This document shows, piece after piece, positions 27,586 through 38,155 of a stretch of 64,000 bases of DNA. How positions within the stretch are numbered: the first letter of the stretch is position 1; each line of letters starts with the position of its first letter. The notes under the pieces were generated by a model. It was not told the DNA's origin, ran no database searches, and saw only the letters and a program-made list of their open reading frames with translations. Made by a program: the position numbers and the translations under genes. The stretch is from Microlunatus elymi (lineage in GTDB: Bacteria; Actinomycetota; Actinomycetes; Propionibacteriales; Propionibacteriaceae), in NCBI RefSeq assembly GCF_007362775.1, contig NZ_CP041692.1, positions 1,426,001 through 1,490,000 of the forward strand, in the 5' to 3' direction.

Positions 27586-27614
27586 GAGCACAGACAACCA
27601 CATCCGGCAACATC

Positions 27615-27630
27615 TGGCAATCGCTTGCCA
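27615..27630. promoter_or_regulatory. LacI-type operator upstream of the LacI-uxaC operon
   Basis: TGGCAATCGCTTGCCA: arms TGGCAA/TTGCCA with the central CG step typical of LacI/GalR sites. It lies 30 bases upstream of the GTG start. Confidence 0.65.
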
Positions 27631-27669
27631 TCCCGGTCGCTCCGGCTTCATCCCGGACCCGGACCCCAG

Positions 27670-27731
27670 CCGCACCAGTCACAGCATCCCGCACCATCTG
27701 CAGCCGGTGCGGGGTGCTGTGACTGGTGCGG
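27670..27731. repeat. Palindromic dispersed element (family R1), copy C
   Basis: 26-bp arms 27670-27695 and 27706-27731 (CCGCACCAGTCACAGCA...), paired throughout with one wobble, 10-base loop ATCTGCAGCC. It lies between the divergent LacI and guaB genes. Confidence 0.85.
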
Positions 27732-27800
27732 GAGTGGGGGTCGGTGCCGGGTTCGTCGGGCGCCGGACGGCGGGAAGAATCGTCGCGTCGCGGCGGTTAG

Positions 27801-29393
<1,593 letters not shown>

Positions 29394-29400
29394 TCATGAT

Positions 29401-29424
29401 CACCGATGATGATCATCATCGGTG
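29401..29424. repeat. Perfect 24-bp palindrome between guaB and guaB3
   Basis: CACCGATGATGA followed at once by its exact reverse complement TCATCATCGGTG, with no loop, flanked by TGATCATGAT and AGTTGATCATG. It could form a hairpin terminating guaB or act as a dimer binding site. Confidence 0.8.
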
Positions 29425-29484
29425 CAAGAAGTTGATCATGGATCGCCGACCCCGGTGATCATCACTGAAGATCAGAAGGCAGGC

Positions 29485-30588
29485 ATGTACGAAATCGGCC
29501 GCAACAAGCGGGCCCAGCAGGGTTTCTCCTTCGACGACATCGCGATCGTTCCGTCCCGGCGGACGCGAGGACTGGAGGAGGTCAACCTGACCTGGCGGAT
29601 CGACGCCCTGACCTTCGAATTCCCGATCATCGCCGCCCCGATGGATTCGGTGATGTCCCCGGACACCGCGATCACGCTCGGCCGGCTCGGCGGACTCGGG
29701 GTGCTCAATCTGGAAGGGCTGTGGACGCGGTACGAGGATCCCGAGCCGCTGCTGACCGAGGTCGCGGCGATCGCCGATCCGGCCGAGGCGACCCGGCGGA
29801 TGCAGCAGATCTACGCCCAGCCGATCGACCCGGCACTGATCACCAAACGGATCTCCCAGATCCGGGAGGCCGGCGTCCCGGCCGCCGGTTCGCTGTCGCC
29901 GCAGAACACCAGCGAGTACGCCCAGGCGGTGGTCGACTCCGGCGTCGACTTCTTCGTCATCCGCGGCACCACGGTCTCGGCCGAGCACGTTTCCCGCGCC
30001 GCCGAGCCGCTGAACCTGAAACAGTTCATCTACGACCTCGACGTGCCGGTGATCGTCGGCGGCTGCGCCACCTATCAGGCCGCCCTGCACCTGATGCGGA
30101 CCGGCGCCGCCGGCGTACTGGTCGGCTTCGGCGGGGGAGCGGCGCACACCACCCGGGACGTGCTCGGGGTGGCGGTGCCGATGGCGTCCGCGGTTTCCGA
30201 TGTGGCGGCCGCCCGGCGCGACTACCTGGACGAGTCCGGCGGTCGCTACGTCCATGTGATCGCCGACGGTTCGGTCGGCCGGTCCGGCGACATCGCCAAG
30301 GCGATCGCCTGCGGCGCCGACGCGGTGATGGTCGGCTCCCCGCTGGCCCGCGCCGACGAGGCACCCGGCCACGGCTTCCACTGGGGCGCCGAGGCCTGGC
30401 ACGCGTCGCTGCCGCGCGGTGAACGGGTCCAGGTCGGTTCGGTCGGCTCCCTGGAGCAGATCCTGCTCGGCCCGTCCACGGTTCCCGACGGCACCATGAA
30501 CCTGGTCGGTGCGTTGCGCCGGGCCATGGCGACCACCGGCTACACCGAAGTCAAGGAATTCCAGCGGGTCGAGGTCATCGTCGGCTGA
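29485..30588 (+). CDS. GuaB3-family IMP dehydrogenase-like protein
   Basis: 367-residue paralogue of guaB without CBS domains, found next to guaB across actinobacteria. The N-terminus FSFDDIAIVPSRRTRGLEEV and APMDSVMSPDTAI match the barrel, but at the catalytic position it reads GFGGGAAHTTRDVLG, lacking the Cys of GSICTTR, so it is unlikely to be a normal IMP dehydrogenase. Its role is not established. ATG 29485 has AGAAGG upstream; the open frame extends to 29422 through the GATC-rich gap but without a good start. Confidence 0.93.
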   Translation: MYEIGRNKRAQQGFSFDDIAIVPSRRTRGLEEVNLTWRIDALTFEFPIIAAPMDSVMSPDTAITLGRLGGLGVLNLEGLWTRYEDPEPLLTEVAAIADPAEATRRMQQIYAQPIDPALITKRISQIREAGVPAAGSLSPQNTSEYAQAVVDSGVDFFVIRGTTVSAEHVSRAAEPLNLKQFIYDLDVPVIVGGCATYQAALHLMRTGAAGVLVGFGGGAAHTTRDVLGVAVPMASAVSDVAAARRDYLDESGGRYVHVIADGSVGRSGDIAKAIACGADAVMVGSPLARADEAPGHGFHWGAEAWHASLPRGERVQVGSVGSLEQILLGPSTVPDGTMNLVGALRRAMATTGYTEVKEFQRVEVIVG

Positions 30589-30662
30589 CCGGCGAACGGG
30601 TTCGCCCGATCGGGAGGCTGTACTCACCGCCTGCGGTGTGCCGAGGTTGACCTTTCATCCCG

Positions 30663-30668
30663 TAGGGT
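30663..30668 (+). promoter_or_regulatory. -10 box of the secreted protein gene, leaderless type
   Basis: TAGGGT, then 6 bases (CTGCCC) to the GTG start. Confidence 0.4.
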
Positions 30669-30674
30669 CTGCCC

Positions 30675-31703
30675 GTGCCTGCGACCCTACGAACCATCCG
30701 CCGACGCGTTGCTACCGCTGTCGCCGTCACCGCGATCGGCGCGGCCGCCGCGATCGCCGTACCGAACAACCCGGTGACGGGGATCGGCGGTGCACAGGCG
30801 GCCGCGGTGTGTGACTCCGCGTCCGGCTCGGTGAAGCAGTTCTACCAGGGGCAGGACGCCAGTAACACCTACAACCGGCTGTTCAGCGGCAGCACGAAGG
30901 TCGACAAGTACCTGAACGACTACGTGCCGCAGGGTGTCGCGGTCTGGCCGAACTGGGACGGCAGTGGCCAGCGCGTCTACCTGATCGGCATGCACCACAA
31001 GAACGAGGAGAAGTACGCCGGCGACGCCAATCAGCCTGCCGGACTCATCTACGCGGTGGACACCGCCGGCTACCTCAAGGGCGTTGCCTATCTGCCGCAC
31101 GGAGCGCACGCCGGCAGCGTCCGCGTGTACGGCAAGTGGATGTACGTGCAGCAGAACACCAGCGTGCTGCGCCGCTACAGCCTGAAGTCGGTCCGGTTGA
31201 CGTTCCGGCTCCGACGGGGCATCCACTCGCTGGGCAACGGGACCGCGATCAAGGTGACCGGCGCCAGCTTCTTCGACATCTTCGCCGGCAAGCTGTACGC
31301 CGGCGAGTTCCACAGTGATCAGCGCGGGGTGATGCGGCGCTACACCATCGGCAAGAAGGGTGGACTCAGCCGCGACGGCTGGGGGCCGCTCCAGGTCCCC
31401 CTGAAGGCCCAGGGGCTGACCGTCACCAAGAACCGCTACATCTTCAGCACCTCGTACAAACGGGGCAATCGCGGCAACATCTACGTAATCAAACGTGGCT
31501 ACTCCCGCGACGAGAATTTCGAGAAGGCCGGCTACCGCTGTTTCCGTGCGCCGGTGCTGACCGAGGACATCACCGAATACAAGGGAACCTTGTATCTACT
31601 CAACGAGAGCGGTGCGTCCTACTTCGCCGACGGCCGCAAGAACAAGATCACCCATCTGCACAAGACGACAACCGCCAAGCTGACCGCACTCGCGCTCCAC
31701 TAG
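30675..31703 (+). CDS. Secreted protein of unknown function, possibly beta-propeller
   Basis: 342 residues with a clear signal peptide: basic MPATLRTIRRR, a hydrophobic run AVAVTAIGAAAAIAV, and a likely cleavage after AQA or AAA near residue 41-43. The mature part begins CDSASGSVKQFYQG. Repeated short blocks such as GVAVWPNWDGSGQRVYLIGM, GVAYLPHGAHAGSVRVYGKWMYV and GLTVTKNRYIFSTSY look like successive blades of a propeller, an inference from pattern only. I do not recognise the family. It stands alone between guaB3 and a convergent dehydratase gene. Confidence 0.85.
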   Translation: MPATLRTIRRRVATAVAVTAIGAAAAIAVPNNPVTGIGGAQAAAVCDSASGSVKQFYQGQDASNTYNRLFSGSTKVDKYLNDYVPQGVAVWPNWDGSGQRVYLIGMHHKNEEKYAGDANQPAGLIYAVDTAGYLKGVAYLPHGAHAGSVRVYGKWMYVQQNTSVLRRYSLKSVRLTFRLRRGIHSLGNGTAIKVTGASFFDIFAGKLYAGEFHSDQRGVMRRYTIGKKGGLSRDGWGPLQVPLKAQGLTVTKNRYIFSTSYKRGNRGNIYVIKRGYSRDENFEKAGYRCFRAPVLTEDITEYKGTLYLLNESGASYFADGRKNKITHLHKTTTAKLTALALH

Positions 31704-31767
31704 CCTCGTCCGGCCGGTGAAGCGTGGTGTTCGGCGGTGGGTCGGCCGGTACCGGGAAATGCGGGAA

Positions 31768-32730
31768 TCAGCCGAGGAGTTCGGCGAATCGGTCGGCACC
31801 GATGTTGCCGCCGGAGATGATTACCCCGATCCGATCCGGCAGCGGGCCGATGCGGCGGGCGAGCAGGGCGGCCAGACCGGTGGCGCCGCTCGGTTCGACC
31901 ACCAGCTTCATCCGTTCGAAGAACAACCGCAGCGCGGCCAGGATCTCCTCGTCGCTGACCAGGGCGATGTCGGAGACCAGCCGCCGGTTGATCTCGAAGG
32001 TCAGTTCGCCGGGCGTCTCGGCGGCCTGACCGTCGGCAATCGTCCGAGCCACCGGCACCCGGACGCGATGCCCCGCCGCCAGCGACAGCTCGGTGTCGTT
32101 GCCCGCCTCCGGCTCGACGCCGATGATCCGAATCCCCGGCCGGACTCCCGTTGCGGCAACCCCGCTGCCGGCGATCAGTCCACCGCCGCCGACCGGGACC
32201 ACCAGCGCGTCCAGCTCGGGCACCTCGTCCAGCAGCTCAAGCGCGGCCGTGCCCTGACCGGCGATCACGTCCGGATGGTCGTACGGCGGGATCAACGTCA
32301 ATCCGCGCTCGGCGGCCAGTGCTGCACCCAGCTCGGACCGGTCCTGGCTGTACCGGTCGTAGCTGACGATCTCGGCGCCGTACCCGCGGGTCGCCGCCAC
32401 CTTCGACTCCGGCGTGTCGTCGGGCATCAGGATGACCGCACTGCTGTTCAACTCCCGCGCGGCCAGCGCGACGCCCTGGGCGTGGTTCCCGGAGGAGAAC
32501 GCGGCGACACCGCGCCGTAGTTGCTCCGGCGCCAACCGGGAGATGGCGTTGTAGGCGCCGCGAAACTTGAACGCGCCGATCCGCTGCAGGTTCTCGCACT
32601 TGAAGAAGACGGCCGACCCGACGAGTTCGTCGACCGTCCGCGAGCGCAGCACCGGTGTCCGGTGAGCGATGCCGGCCAGACGATCGGCGGCATCGCGGAC
32701 GTTGTCCAGGGTCACGATCGGCTCGGGCAC
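31768..32730 (-). CDS. Threonine/serine dehydratase-like PLP enzyme
   Basis: 320-residue fold-type II PLP enzyme. ENLQRIGAFKFRGAYNAI holds the PLP-binding Lys; SSGNHAQGVALAARE and the phosphate-binding loop VPVGGGGLIAG are typical. Length and sequence fit the short threonine ammonia-lyase / serine racemase / hydroxyaspartate dehydratase group without a regulatory ACT domain, so the precise amino acid is uncertain. GAGGAG lies just upstream of the ATG. Convergent with the secreted protein gene and followed upstream by the LuxR regulator gene in the same direction. Confidence 0.92.
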   Translation of the reverse strand: MPEPIVTLDNVRDAADRLAGIAHRTPVLRSRTVDELVGSAVFFKCENLQRIGAFKFRGAYNAISRLAPEQLRRGVAAFSSGNHAQGVALAARELNSSAVILMPDDTPESKVAATRGYGAEIVSYDRYSQDRSELGAALAAERGLTLIPPYDHPDVIAGQGTAALELLDEVPELDALVVPVGGGGLIAGSGVAATGVRPGIRIIGVEPEAGNDTELSLAAGHRVRVPVARTIADGQAAETPGELTFEINRRLVSDIALVSDEEILAALRLFFERMKLVVEPSGATGLAALLARRIGPLPDRIGVIISGGNIGADRFAELLG

Positions 32731-32779
32731 GGCGTCTCCTCGATGGTCGGCGTGGTCGGGAGGTGGGCGTGCTCCGGCG

Positions 32780-35700
32780 TCACGGCATCAGCCCGCTCCG
32801 TCGGGCGATCGCGACCGCCTCGGTACGACTCTCGGCGCCGAGCTTGGCCATGATGTTCGACACGTGAACGCTGGCGGTCTTGGTGCTGATCACCAGCCGC
32901 TTCCCGATGTCCCGGTTGCTCAACCCGTCCGCGACCAGATCGAGCACCTCACGCTCTCGTCCGGTCAGCGGGTTGTGATCGTCGGCCGGCCGCGGCCCGG
33001 CGGTCAGGCCGGCCAACTCCCGCAGCAGCGGAACGGCACCGAGCCTGGTCGCGGTGGCGGTCGCCTCGGCGATCAACTCCCGGGCCCGGGCCTGGCCGTC
33101 GGCTGCAGCCGAGGGCCCGACCGGAGTCGACTGCAGTACGGCGGCCAGTCGGGCCTGCGAGCGCGCCCGCTCGAAGACATGCGGGTACGTGGTGAATCCG
33201 GCAACCGCGCGTTCCCAGGCCGCCACCTGCTCCGCGCGACGCTCGTCGGCGCCCTCAACGTCGGCGCCGGCACCATCGAGCCTGGCACCATCGACGCCGT
33301 CCGCCCGTCCACCGCCGATCCGGGCGAGACGGTCGGTGAAGCGGAGGTACTCCGCCTCGGCCCGGGCCAGCCAGGCGTCGGCCTCGGGTCCCGGTGAGCG
33401 TCGACGGCGGAAATCGGTCAGCGCCTCACGGCCCGCGATCAGGGCATGGTCGGCCAGCCGGGCGAGAGTGTCCGGCGGGATCGAGCGTTCACGGTGGCGT
33501 CGCGACGCATCGAGCGCCTGGGTCAGGGTGTCCAGCAGTTCACCGGACAACCGCAGCCGACCGATGAAGTGGGTGCCGTTCACCGCCGCCATCGCGGCCA
33601 CCACGTCGTCGTGCAACGCGATAGCGGCCGCGAAGTCTCCGGCGAACGCGTACAACCCGACGCCGTAACTGGAGTTGATCGCGACCATGCTGTCGTAGTC
33701 CCACCAGCGGCGCAGCCTCGGCAGCAGTTCGAGACCCTCGACCTGGCCGCGGCCGGCGCGGACCGCGAGCACGTTGATGTCGAGATTCGCCCGGGCCAAT
33801 CCCGGCACCTGCTCACCCTCGGCAGCAAGCTCCAGCGCCCGATCCCATTCACCCACCGAATAGGCGGTCTGAGCCGCCATCACGATCGCGTCCAACCCGT
33901 ACGGCGCCCACTGGCGGCCGTTCTGCCGAGCCTTCACCATGGCTTGTTCGTAATTCGCCAGGGCATCGGCCAGCCGGCCCTGCTCGAATCGGATCGCGCC
34001 CAGTTGGTCGATGGCGCGGAGCTCGGTCGCTCCGTCTCCTTCCGACCGAGCCTGGGCCAGCACCCGCTCGGTCTCCCGGATCGACGACTCGGGATCACCG
34101 AGTCGCTGTTTGATCTTGGCCAGCAGGATGGTCTGTTCGGCGACCATCCGCTGCAGCCCGAGCCGACGGCCCAGCTCGGCGGCCCGTTGCGCGGACTCCA
34201 TCGCCTCCTCGTAGCGCGTCCGGCCGGCGAAGGAGAGGGCACGGGTGGCCCACAGCCGGGCGTAGAGGATCGGGTCGTCGTCGGGGCCGATCAGGTCCAG
34301 GGCCTCGGACAACAAGGTCCGATCGTCGAGGTCGTAGTCGGTGTACTGCAACGCGGCGGCCAGCGCCTGGAGCAGCCGGGCCCGGTTGAGCCCGGTCAGC
34401 CGGGCACCGCCCGGTTTGGAGCCGGTCTGGTTGGTCCCGGGTGGATTGATGTCGGGCGGATTGGGCGAACCGCGTTCGAGCCGGTCCCGGAGCAGTTTGA
34501 TGGCCTGCTCCTGATGGCCGGCCGTCTCCGCCGCCTCGGCCGCCTTGATGGTCAGCTCGACCAGCGCCGCAGTCTGGTCGTCCCTGTCCGGGATCGGATG
34601 TTGCTCGGCGAATTGGAGCGCATGCCGGTAGTGCCCCAGCGCGTCGTCCGGACCACCCACCCGCAGTGCCTCGTCGCCGGCCTCGATGCTGGCCCGGATC
34701 GCGGTGTCGATGTCGTGGCTGGCGCGAGCGTGCCGGGCCAATTCGGCTGCCATCGGAGCACGACCCGGCGCCCGCAACGCCTGGACGTAGCGGGCATGCA
34801 GCCGGACCCGCTCACCCGGCAGCAGGTCGTCGTACACCGCCTCGGCGAGCAGCGCGTGCCGAAACGCGTACCCGTCCCGGCGGCCGACCAGCACCTGACC
34901 CTCCACGGCTCCGCGAATCGCCAGGTCCAGCTCGGTCGCCGGCAGGTCGACGACGGCGGACAGCAGTTCGTGACTGACTCGGTGACCGGCGACCGAAGCG
35001 ACCCGGACGACCTGCCGTGCCTCCTCGGACAACACGTCCAGCCGCAACAGCAGCAGCCCGGCCAGATCGGCCGGCAGCATCCCGCGGACGTCGGCGGCGG
35101 CCGCCAACTCCTCGGCGAAGAACGCGTTTCCCTCGGCCCGGGTGATCACCGCCCGGATGTCGGAGCCGTGCAGATCGGGGCGCAGCCCGGAAACGAGCCG
35201 GGCGACGTCGTCGTCGGACAACGGCGGCAGATCGATCCGGTCGACCTGCTCCAGCCGTGACCAGTTGGCCAGCGCGGCACGCAACGGATGGCTGCGAACC
35301 AACTCGTCACTGCGGTAGGAGACCAGCAACGAGACCGGATGGCTGAACCGCCGGGCCAGCAGATAGGTGAGCAGATCCCGGCTGGAGGGATCGGACCAGT
35401 GCAGATCCTCGATCATGATCACCAGGCCGCGCTCACCGGCCAGACCGTCGAAGGTCCGGGCCACCGCGTCGAACAACTCGGTCCGGGCCACCGGACCACT
35501 GTCGGTGACCTCGTCATCGGCCGCCCGCCGCTCGGCCGGCAGCAGTCGATGGATCGCCCGGTGCCGGCCGGCGACCGCAGCCATCTCCACCGGCGACTCG
35601 GCCTGCAGCCGGCCGAAGATCTCTGTGAACGGCAGGTAGGGAAGGGATGCGTCGCCGAAGTCCAGGCAGTGCCCGACCGTCAGCCGGCGACCCGACTCCT

Positions 35701-35962
35701 GAACCAGCTCACCGATCGCCGACAACAGTCGGGTCTTGCCGATGCCGGCCTCGCCGGCGACGATCGCGTGCCGGACCGCTCGCGGCGCCAAGTACGCCGC
35801 CGCGCCGAGCCGTGGCGGCGGCTCGAACGGGCCGCCGGTCCCGCCGACGTCTCCGAGGCCGATCGCGTGGCTCAGGCGGTGCACCTCACCGTCGCGACCG
35901 ATCAGGGCATGGGTCGGCCGGGGACGCTCGCTGACCAGATCGGTTACCACGTCTGTCATCAT
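32780..35962 (-). CDS. Large ATP-binding LuxR-family regulator (LAL type)
   Basis: 1060-residue regulator. An AAA/NACHT-like ATPase module comes first (Walker A AGEAGIGKTRLL near 68-79, Walker B LVIMIEDLHWSD near 177-188), a long helical TPR-like middle section (about 350-900) follows, and the C-terminus is a LuxR helix-turn-helix (LTGREREVLDLVADGLSNRDIGKRL). Such proteins switch operons on in response to a ligand or partner bound by the TPR region. ATG 35962 is chosen; GTG 35980 is in frame and also possible. It may control the adjacent dehydratase or the divergent chorismate mutase, but nothing here proves it. Confidence 0.92.
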   Translation of the reverse strand: MMTDVVTDLVSERPRPTHALIGRDGEVHRLSHAIGLGDVGGTGGPFEPPPRLGAAAYLAPRAVRHAIVAGEAGIGKTRLLSAIGELVQESGRRLTVGHCLDFGDASLPYLPFTEIFGRLQAESPVEMAAVAGRHRAIHRLLPAERRAADDEVTDSGPVARTELFDAVARTFDGLAGERGLVIMIEDLHWSDPSSRDLLTYLLARRFSHPVSLLVSYRSDELVRSHPLRAALANWSRLEQVDRIDLPPLSDDDVARLVSGLRPDLHGSDIRAVITRAEGNAFFAEELAAAADVRGMLPADLAGLLLLRLDVLSEEARQVVRVASVAGHRVSHELLSAVVDLPATELDLAIRGAVEGQVLVGRRDGYAFRHALLAEAVYDDLLPGERVRLHARYVQALRAPGRAPMAAELARHARASHDIDTAIRASIEAGDEALRVGGPDDALGHYRHALQFAEQHPIPDRDDQTAALVELTIKAAEAAETAGHQEQAIKLLRDRLERGSPNPPDINPPGTNQTGSKPGGARLTGLNRARLLQALAAALQYTDYDLDDRTLLSEALDLIGPDDDPILYARLWATRALSFAGRTRYEEAMESAQRAAELGRRLGLQRMVAEQTILLAKIKQRLGDPESSIRETERVLAQARSEGDGATELRAIDQLGAIRFEQGRLADALANYEQAMVKARQNGRQWAPYGLDAIVMAAQTAYSVGEWDRALELAAEGEQVPGLARANLDINVLAVRAGRGQVEGLELLPRLRRWWDYDSMVAINSSYGVGLYAFAGDFAAAIALHDDVVAAMAAVNGTHFIGRLRLSGELLDTLTQALDASRRHRERSIPPDTLARLADHALIAGREALTDFRRRRSPGPEADAWLARAEAEYLRFTDRLARIGGGRADGVDGARLDGAGADVEGADERRAEQVAAWERAVAGFTTYPHVFERARSQARLAAVLQSTPVGPSAAADGQARARELIAEATATATRLGAVPLLRELAGLTAGPRPADDHNPLTGREREVLDLVADGLSNRDIGKRLVISTKTASVHVSNIMAKLGAESRTEAVAIARRSGLMP

Positions 35963-36035
35963 CCCCGATGCCACTGACAACGGTCCGGTCGTTTTCTGCC
36001 AAATGGGACATTGATCGCGCCGCGAGAAGCCTCGA

Positions 36036-36041
36036 TAGGCT
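36036..36041 (+). promoter_or_regulatory. -10 box of the chorismate mutase gene, leaderless type
   Basis: TAGGCT, then 6 bases (CACCAT) to the GTG start. Confidence 0.4.
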
Positions 36042-36047
36042 CACCAT

Positions 36048-36341
36048 GTGACCGACGACCCCTGGCCCGAACTCCGCAGACTGCGGCTGAGCATCGACAA
36101 CATGGACGCGGCGCTGGTGCATCTGCTCGCCGAGCGGTTCAAGATCACCCAGCGGGTGGGCGAGTTGAAGGCCGAACACGGGCTGCCACCGGCCGATCCG
36201 GCCCGGGAGGCGGAGCAGATCGCCCGACTGCGCGCGCTGGCCGCCGACTCTCACCTGGACCCGGAGTTCGCCGAGAAGTTCCTCGGCTTCATCGTCGCCG
36301 AGGTCGTACGCCATCACGAGGCGCTGGCCAAGAAGTCCTGA
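36048..36341 (+). CDS. Chorismate mutase, AroQ class
   Basis: 97-residue all-helical mutase converting chorismate to prephenate for Phe and Tyr synthesis. LRRLRLSIDNMDAALVHLLAERFKITQRVGELKAEHGLPPADPAREAEQI carries the AroQ pattern: Arg in helix 1, the R-x-x-x-x-x-V-x-x-x-K pair and the late D-P-x-R-E. It is the stand-alone form, lacking a DAHP synthase or dehydratase domain; actinobacterial versions often need DAHP synthase for full activity. The start is GTG, immediately after a -10 box. Convergent with the flavin dehydrogenase. Confidence 0.93.
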   Translation: MTDDPWPELRRLRLSIDNMDAALVHLLAERFKITQRVGELKAEHGLPPADPAREAEQIARLRALAADSHLDPEFAEKFLGFIVAEVVRHHEALAKKS

Positions 36342-36377
36342 CTTCGCAGGTTGGTGCCGCAAGTCCTGACCTCTTCC

Positions 36378-38042
36378 TCAGCCGACGGCGCGAGCAGCCG
36401 CTCGGCCGGCGATCCGGCCGGAATGCAGGCAGCCGCCCAGGAAGGTTCCTTCCAGCGAGCGGTAGCCGTGCATCCCACCGCCGCCGAATCCGGACACCTC
36501 ACCGGCCGCGTACACGCCGGGCAGCGGATCGCCACCGGCGGTCAGCACCCGTCCCTCCAGATCGGTCTCCAATCCGCCGAGCGTCTTGCGGGTGAGGACA
36601 TGCAGCCGGACGGCGATCAGCGGACCGCCCGGACCGGCCAGGCCCGACCCGGGCCGATGCGGATCGAGGTACGGGTGCGGGGTGGCGACCCGGATCAGCC
36701 GATCACCCAGATAGCGGCGGGCGGCCGCGGTCGCCGTCACCTGCGGGTCCTTGCCGAGCCCGGAGCGGACCTGAAGATCACGGGCCTCGATCAACTTCCG
36801 CAGCTGCTCGGCCGAGATCGCGTCGTTGCCTGCCAGCGCGTTCATCCGGGTCGCGAGTTCGCCGACGTCGCCGGCCCGGATGAAGTCCGGGCCACGGTCG
36901 AGGAAGGCCCGAACCTCCGGCGTCGGGCCGGGCCGCACCCGGGTCGACAGCTGCTTGAGATCCTTGCCGGTCAGATCGGCGTTCTGCTCCGAACCGGAGA
37001 GAGCGAACTCCTTGCCGATGGTCTCCGCATCCAGCACGAACCAGGAGTACGTGTCACCCCGCGAGGTGATCTGACGCAGTGCGCCGAGCGAGTCGAACCC
37101 GGGGAAGTACGGCGCCGGCAGTCGCTCGCCGCGCGCGTCCAGCCACAGCGACGACGGCCCGGCCAGGATCCGGATGCCGTGGCCGGTCCACAGCGGTGTG
37201 TGGTTGAGGATGCCCTCGGGATAGTGCCACATCCGGTCCCGGTTGATCACCCGGCCGCCGGCGTCTTCGGCGACCTGCAGCATCGAACCGTCGACGAAGT
37301 CGGGTACGCCGATGATCATGTTCTCCGGTGCCTTGCCCCAGGCTCCGGGCCAGTTCTGTCGGACCAGGTCGAGGTTGGCGCCGATGCCGCCGCTGCTGAT
37401 GATCACCGCCTGCGCCGTCAGCGAGAATCCGCCGACCCCGTCGCCGTCGCTCCGGACACCCCGCGGCACCGAACTGGGGGACAGGATGGTGCCCTCCACG
37501 CGTACGCCGTCGTCGTCGATGATCAGCCCGGAAACCTTGTGCCGGTTGAGAATCCGGACCCGATCACTGTGCTGCACCTGATCGGCGAACGGGCCGACCA
37601 AGCCCGGCCCGGTGCCCCAGACGATGTGGAATCGCGGCACCGAGTTGCCGTGTCCGGGGGCCATCCAGCCGCCGCGTTCGGCCCACTGCACCACCGGAAA
37701 CCAGCGCACACCCAGGCCGTGCAACCAACTGCGCAACTCGCCGGCGGAGAAGTTGACGTACGCCTCCGCCCAGCGCCGCGGCCAGTAGTCGCAGTCCCGG
37801 TCGAAGCCGGCCGAGCCGAGCCAGTCGGCCAGCGCGATCTCGGCCGAGTCGTGCACCCGCATGTGCCGCTGCTCCGGTGTGTCGACCAGGAACAGGCCAC
37901 CGAACGACCAGTGCGCCTGCCCGCCGAGCGATTGGACCGGTTCGCTGTCCAGCAGCAGAACCGAACGACCGGCAGCAGCGAGTTCGGAGGTGGCGACGAG
38001 CCCGGACAGACCGGCCCCGATCACGATGACATCGGCATCCAT
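36378..38042 (-). CDS. FAD-binding dehydrogenase (3-ketosteroid dehydrogenase/fumarate reductase fold)
   Basis: 554-residue flavoprotein. VIVIGAGLSGLVATSELAAAGRSVLLLDSE is the FAD-binding Rossmann motif at the N-terminus, VIISSGGIGANLDLVRQNWPG and the C-terminal PGVYAAGEVSGFGGGGMHGYRSLEGTF the second FAD contact region. It belongs to the large flavin dehydrogenase group that includes ketosteroid delta-1-dehydrogenase and fumarate reductase; the substrate is unknown. It is divergent from guaA across 113 bases. Confidence 0.92.
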   Translation of the reverse strand: MDADVIVIGAGLSGLVATSELAAAGRSVLLLDSEPVQSLGGQAHWSFGGLFLVDTPEQRHMRVHDSAEIALADWLGSAGFDRDCDYWPRRWAEAYVNFSAGELRSWLHGLGVRWFPVVQWAERGGWMAPGHGNSVPRFHIVWGTGPGLVGPFADQVQHSDRVRILNRHKVSGLIIDDDGVRVEGTILSPSSVPRGVRSDGDGVGGFSLTAQAVIISSGGIGANLDLVRQNWPGAWGKAPENMIIGVPDFVDGSMLQVAEDAGGRVINRDRMWHYPEGILNHTPLWTGHGIRILAGPSSLWLDARGERLPAPYFPGFDSLGALRQITSRGDTYSWFVLDAETIGKEFALSGSEQNADLTGKDLKQLSTRVRPGPTPEVRAFLDRGPDFIRAGDVGELATRMNALAGNDAISAEQLRKLIEARDLQVRSGLGKDPQVTATAAARRYLGDRLIRVATPHPYLDPHRPGSGLAGPGGPLIAVRLHVLTRKTLGGLETDLEGRVLTAGGDPLPGVYAAGEVSGFGGGGMHGYRSLEGTFLGGCLHSGRIAGRAAARAVG

Positions 38043-38155
38043 GACGAATCCTTACCAGTCCCGGCCGTAACTGGCAACGGTCGAACGGGCGCGTCCCGCG
38101 ATCGTCGTTAGACTGCCGCCATCATTTCCCAATCTGCAGAGGCGTCCCACAGACA

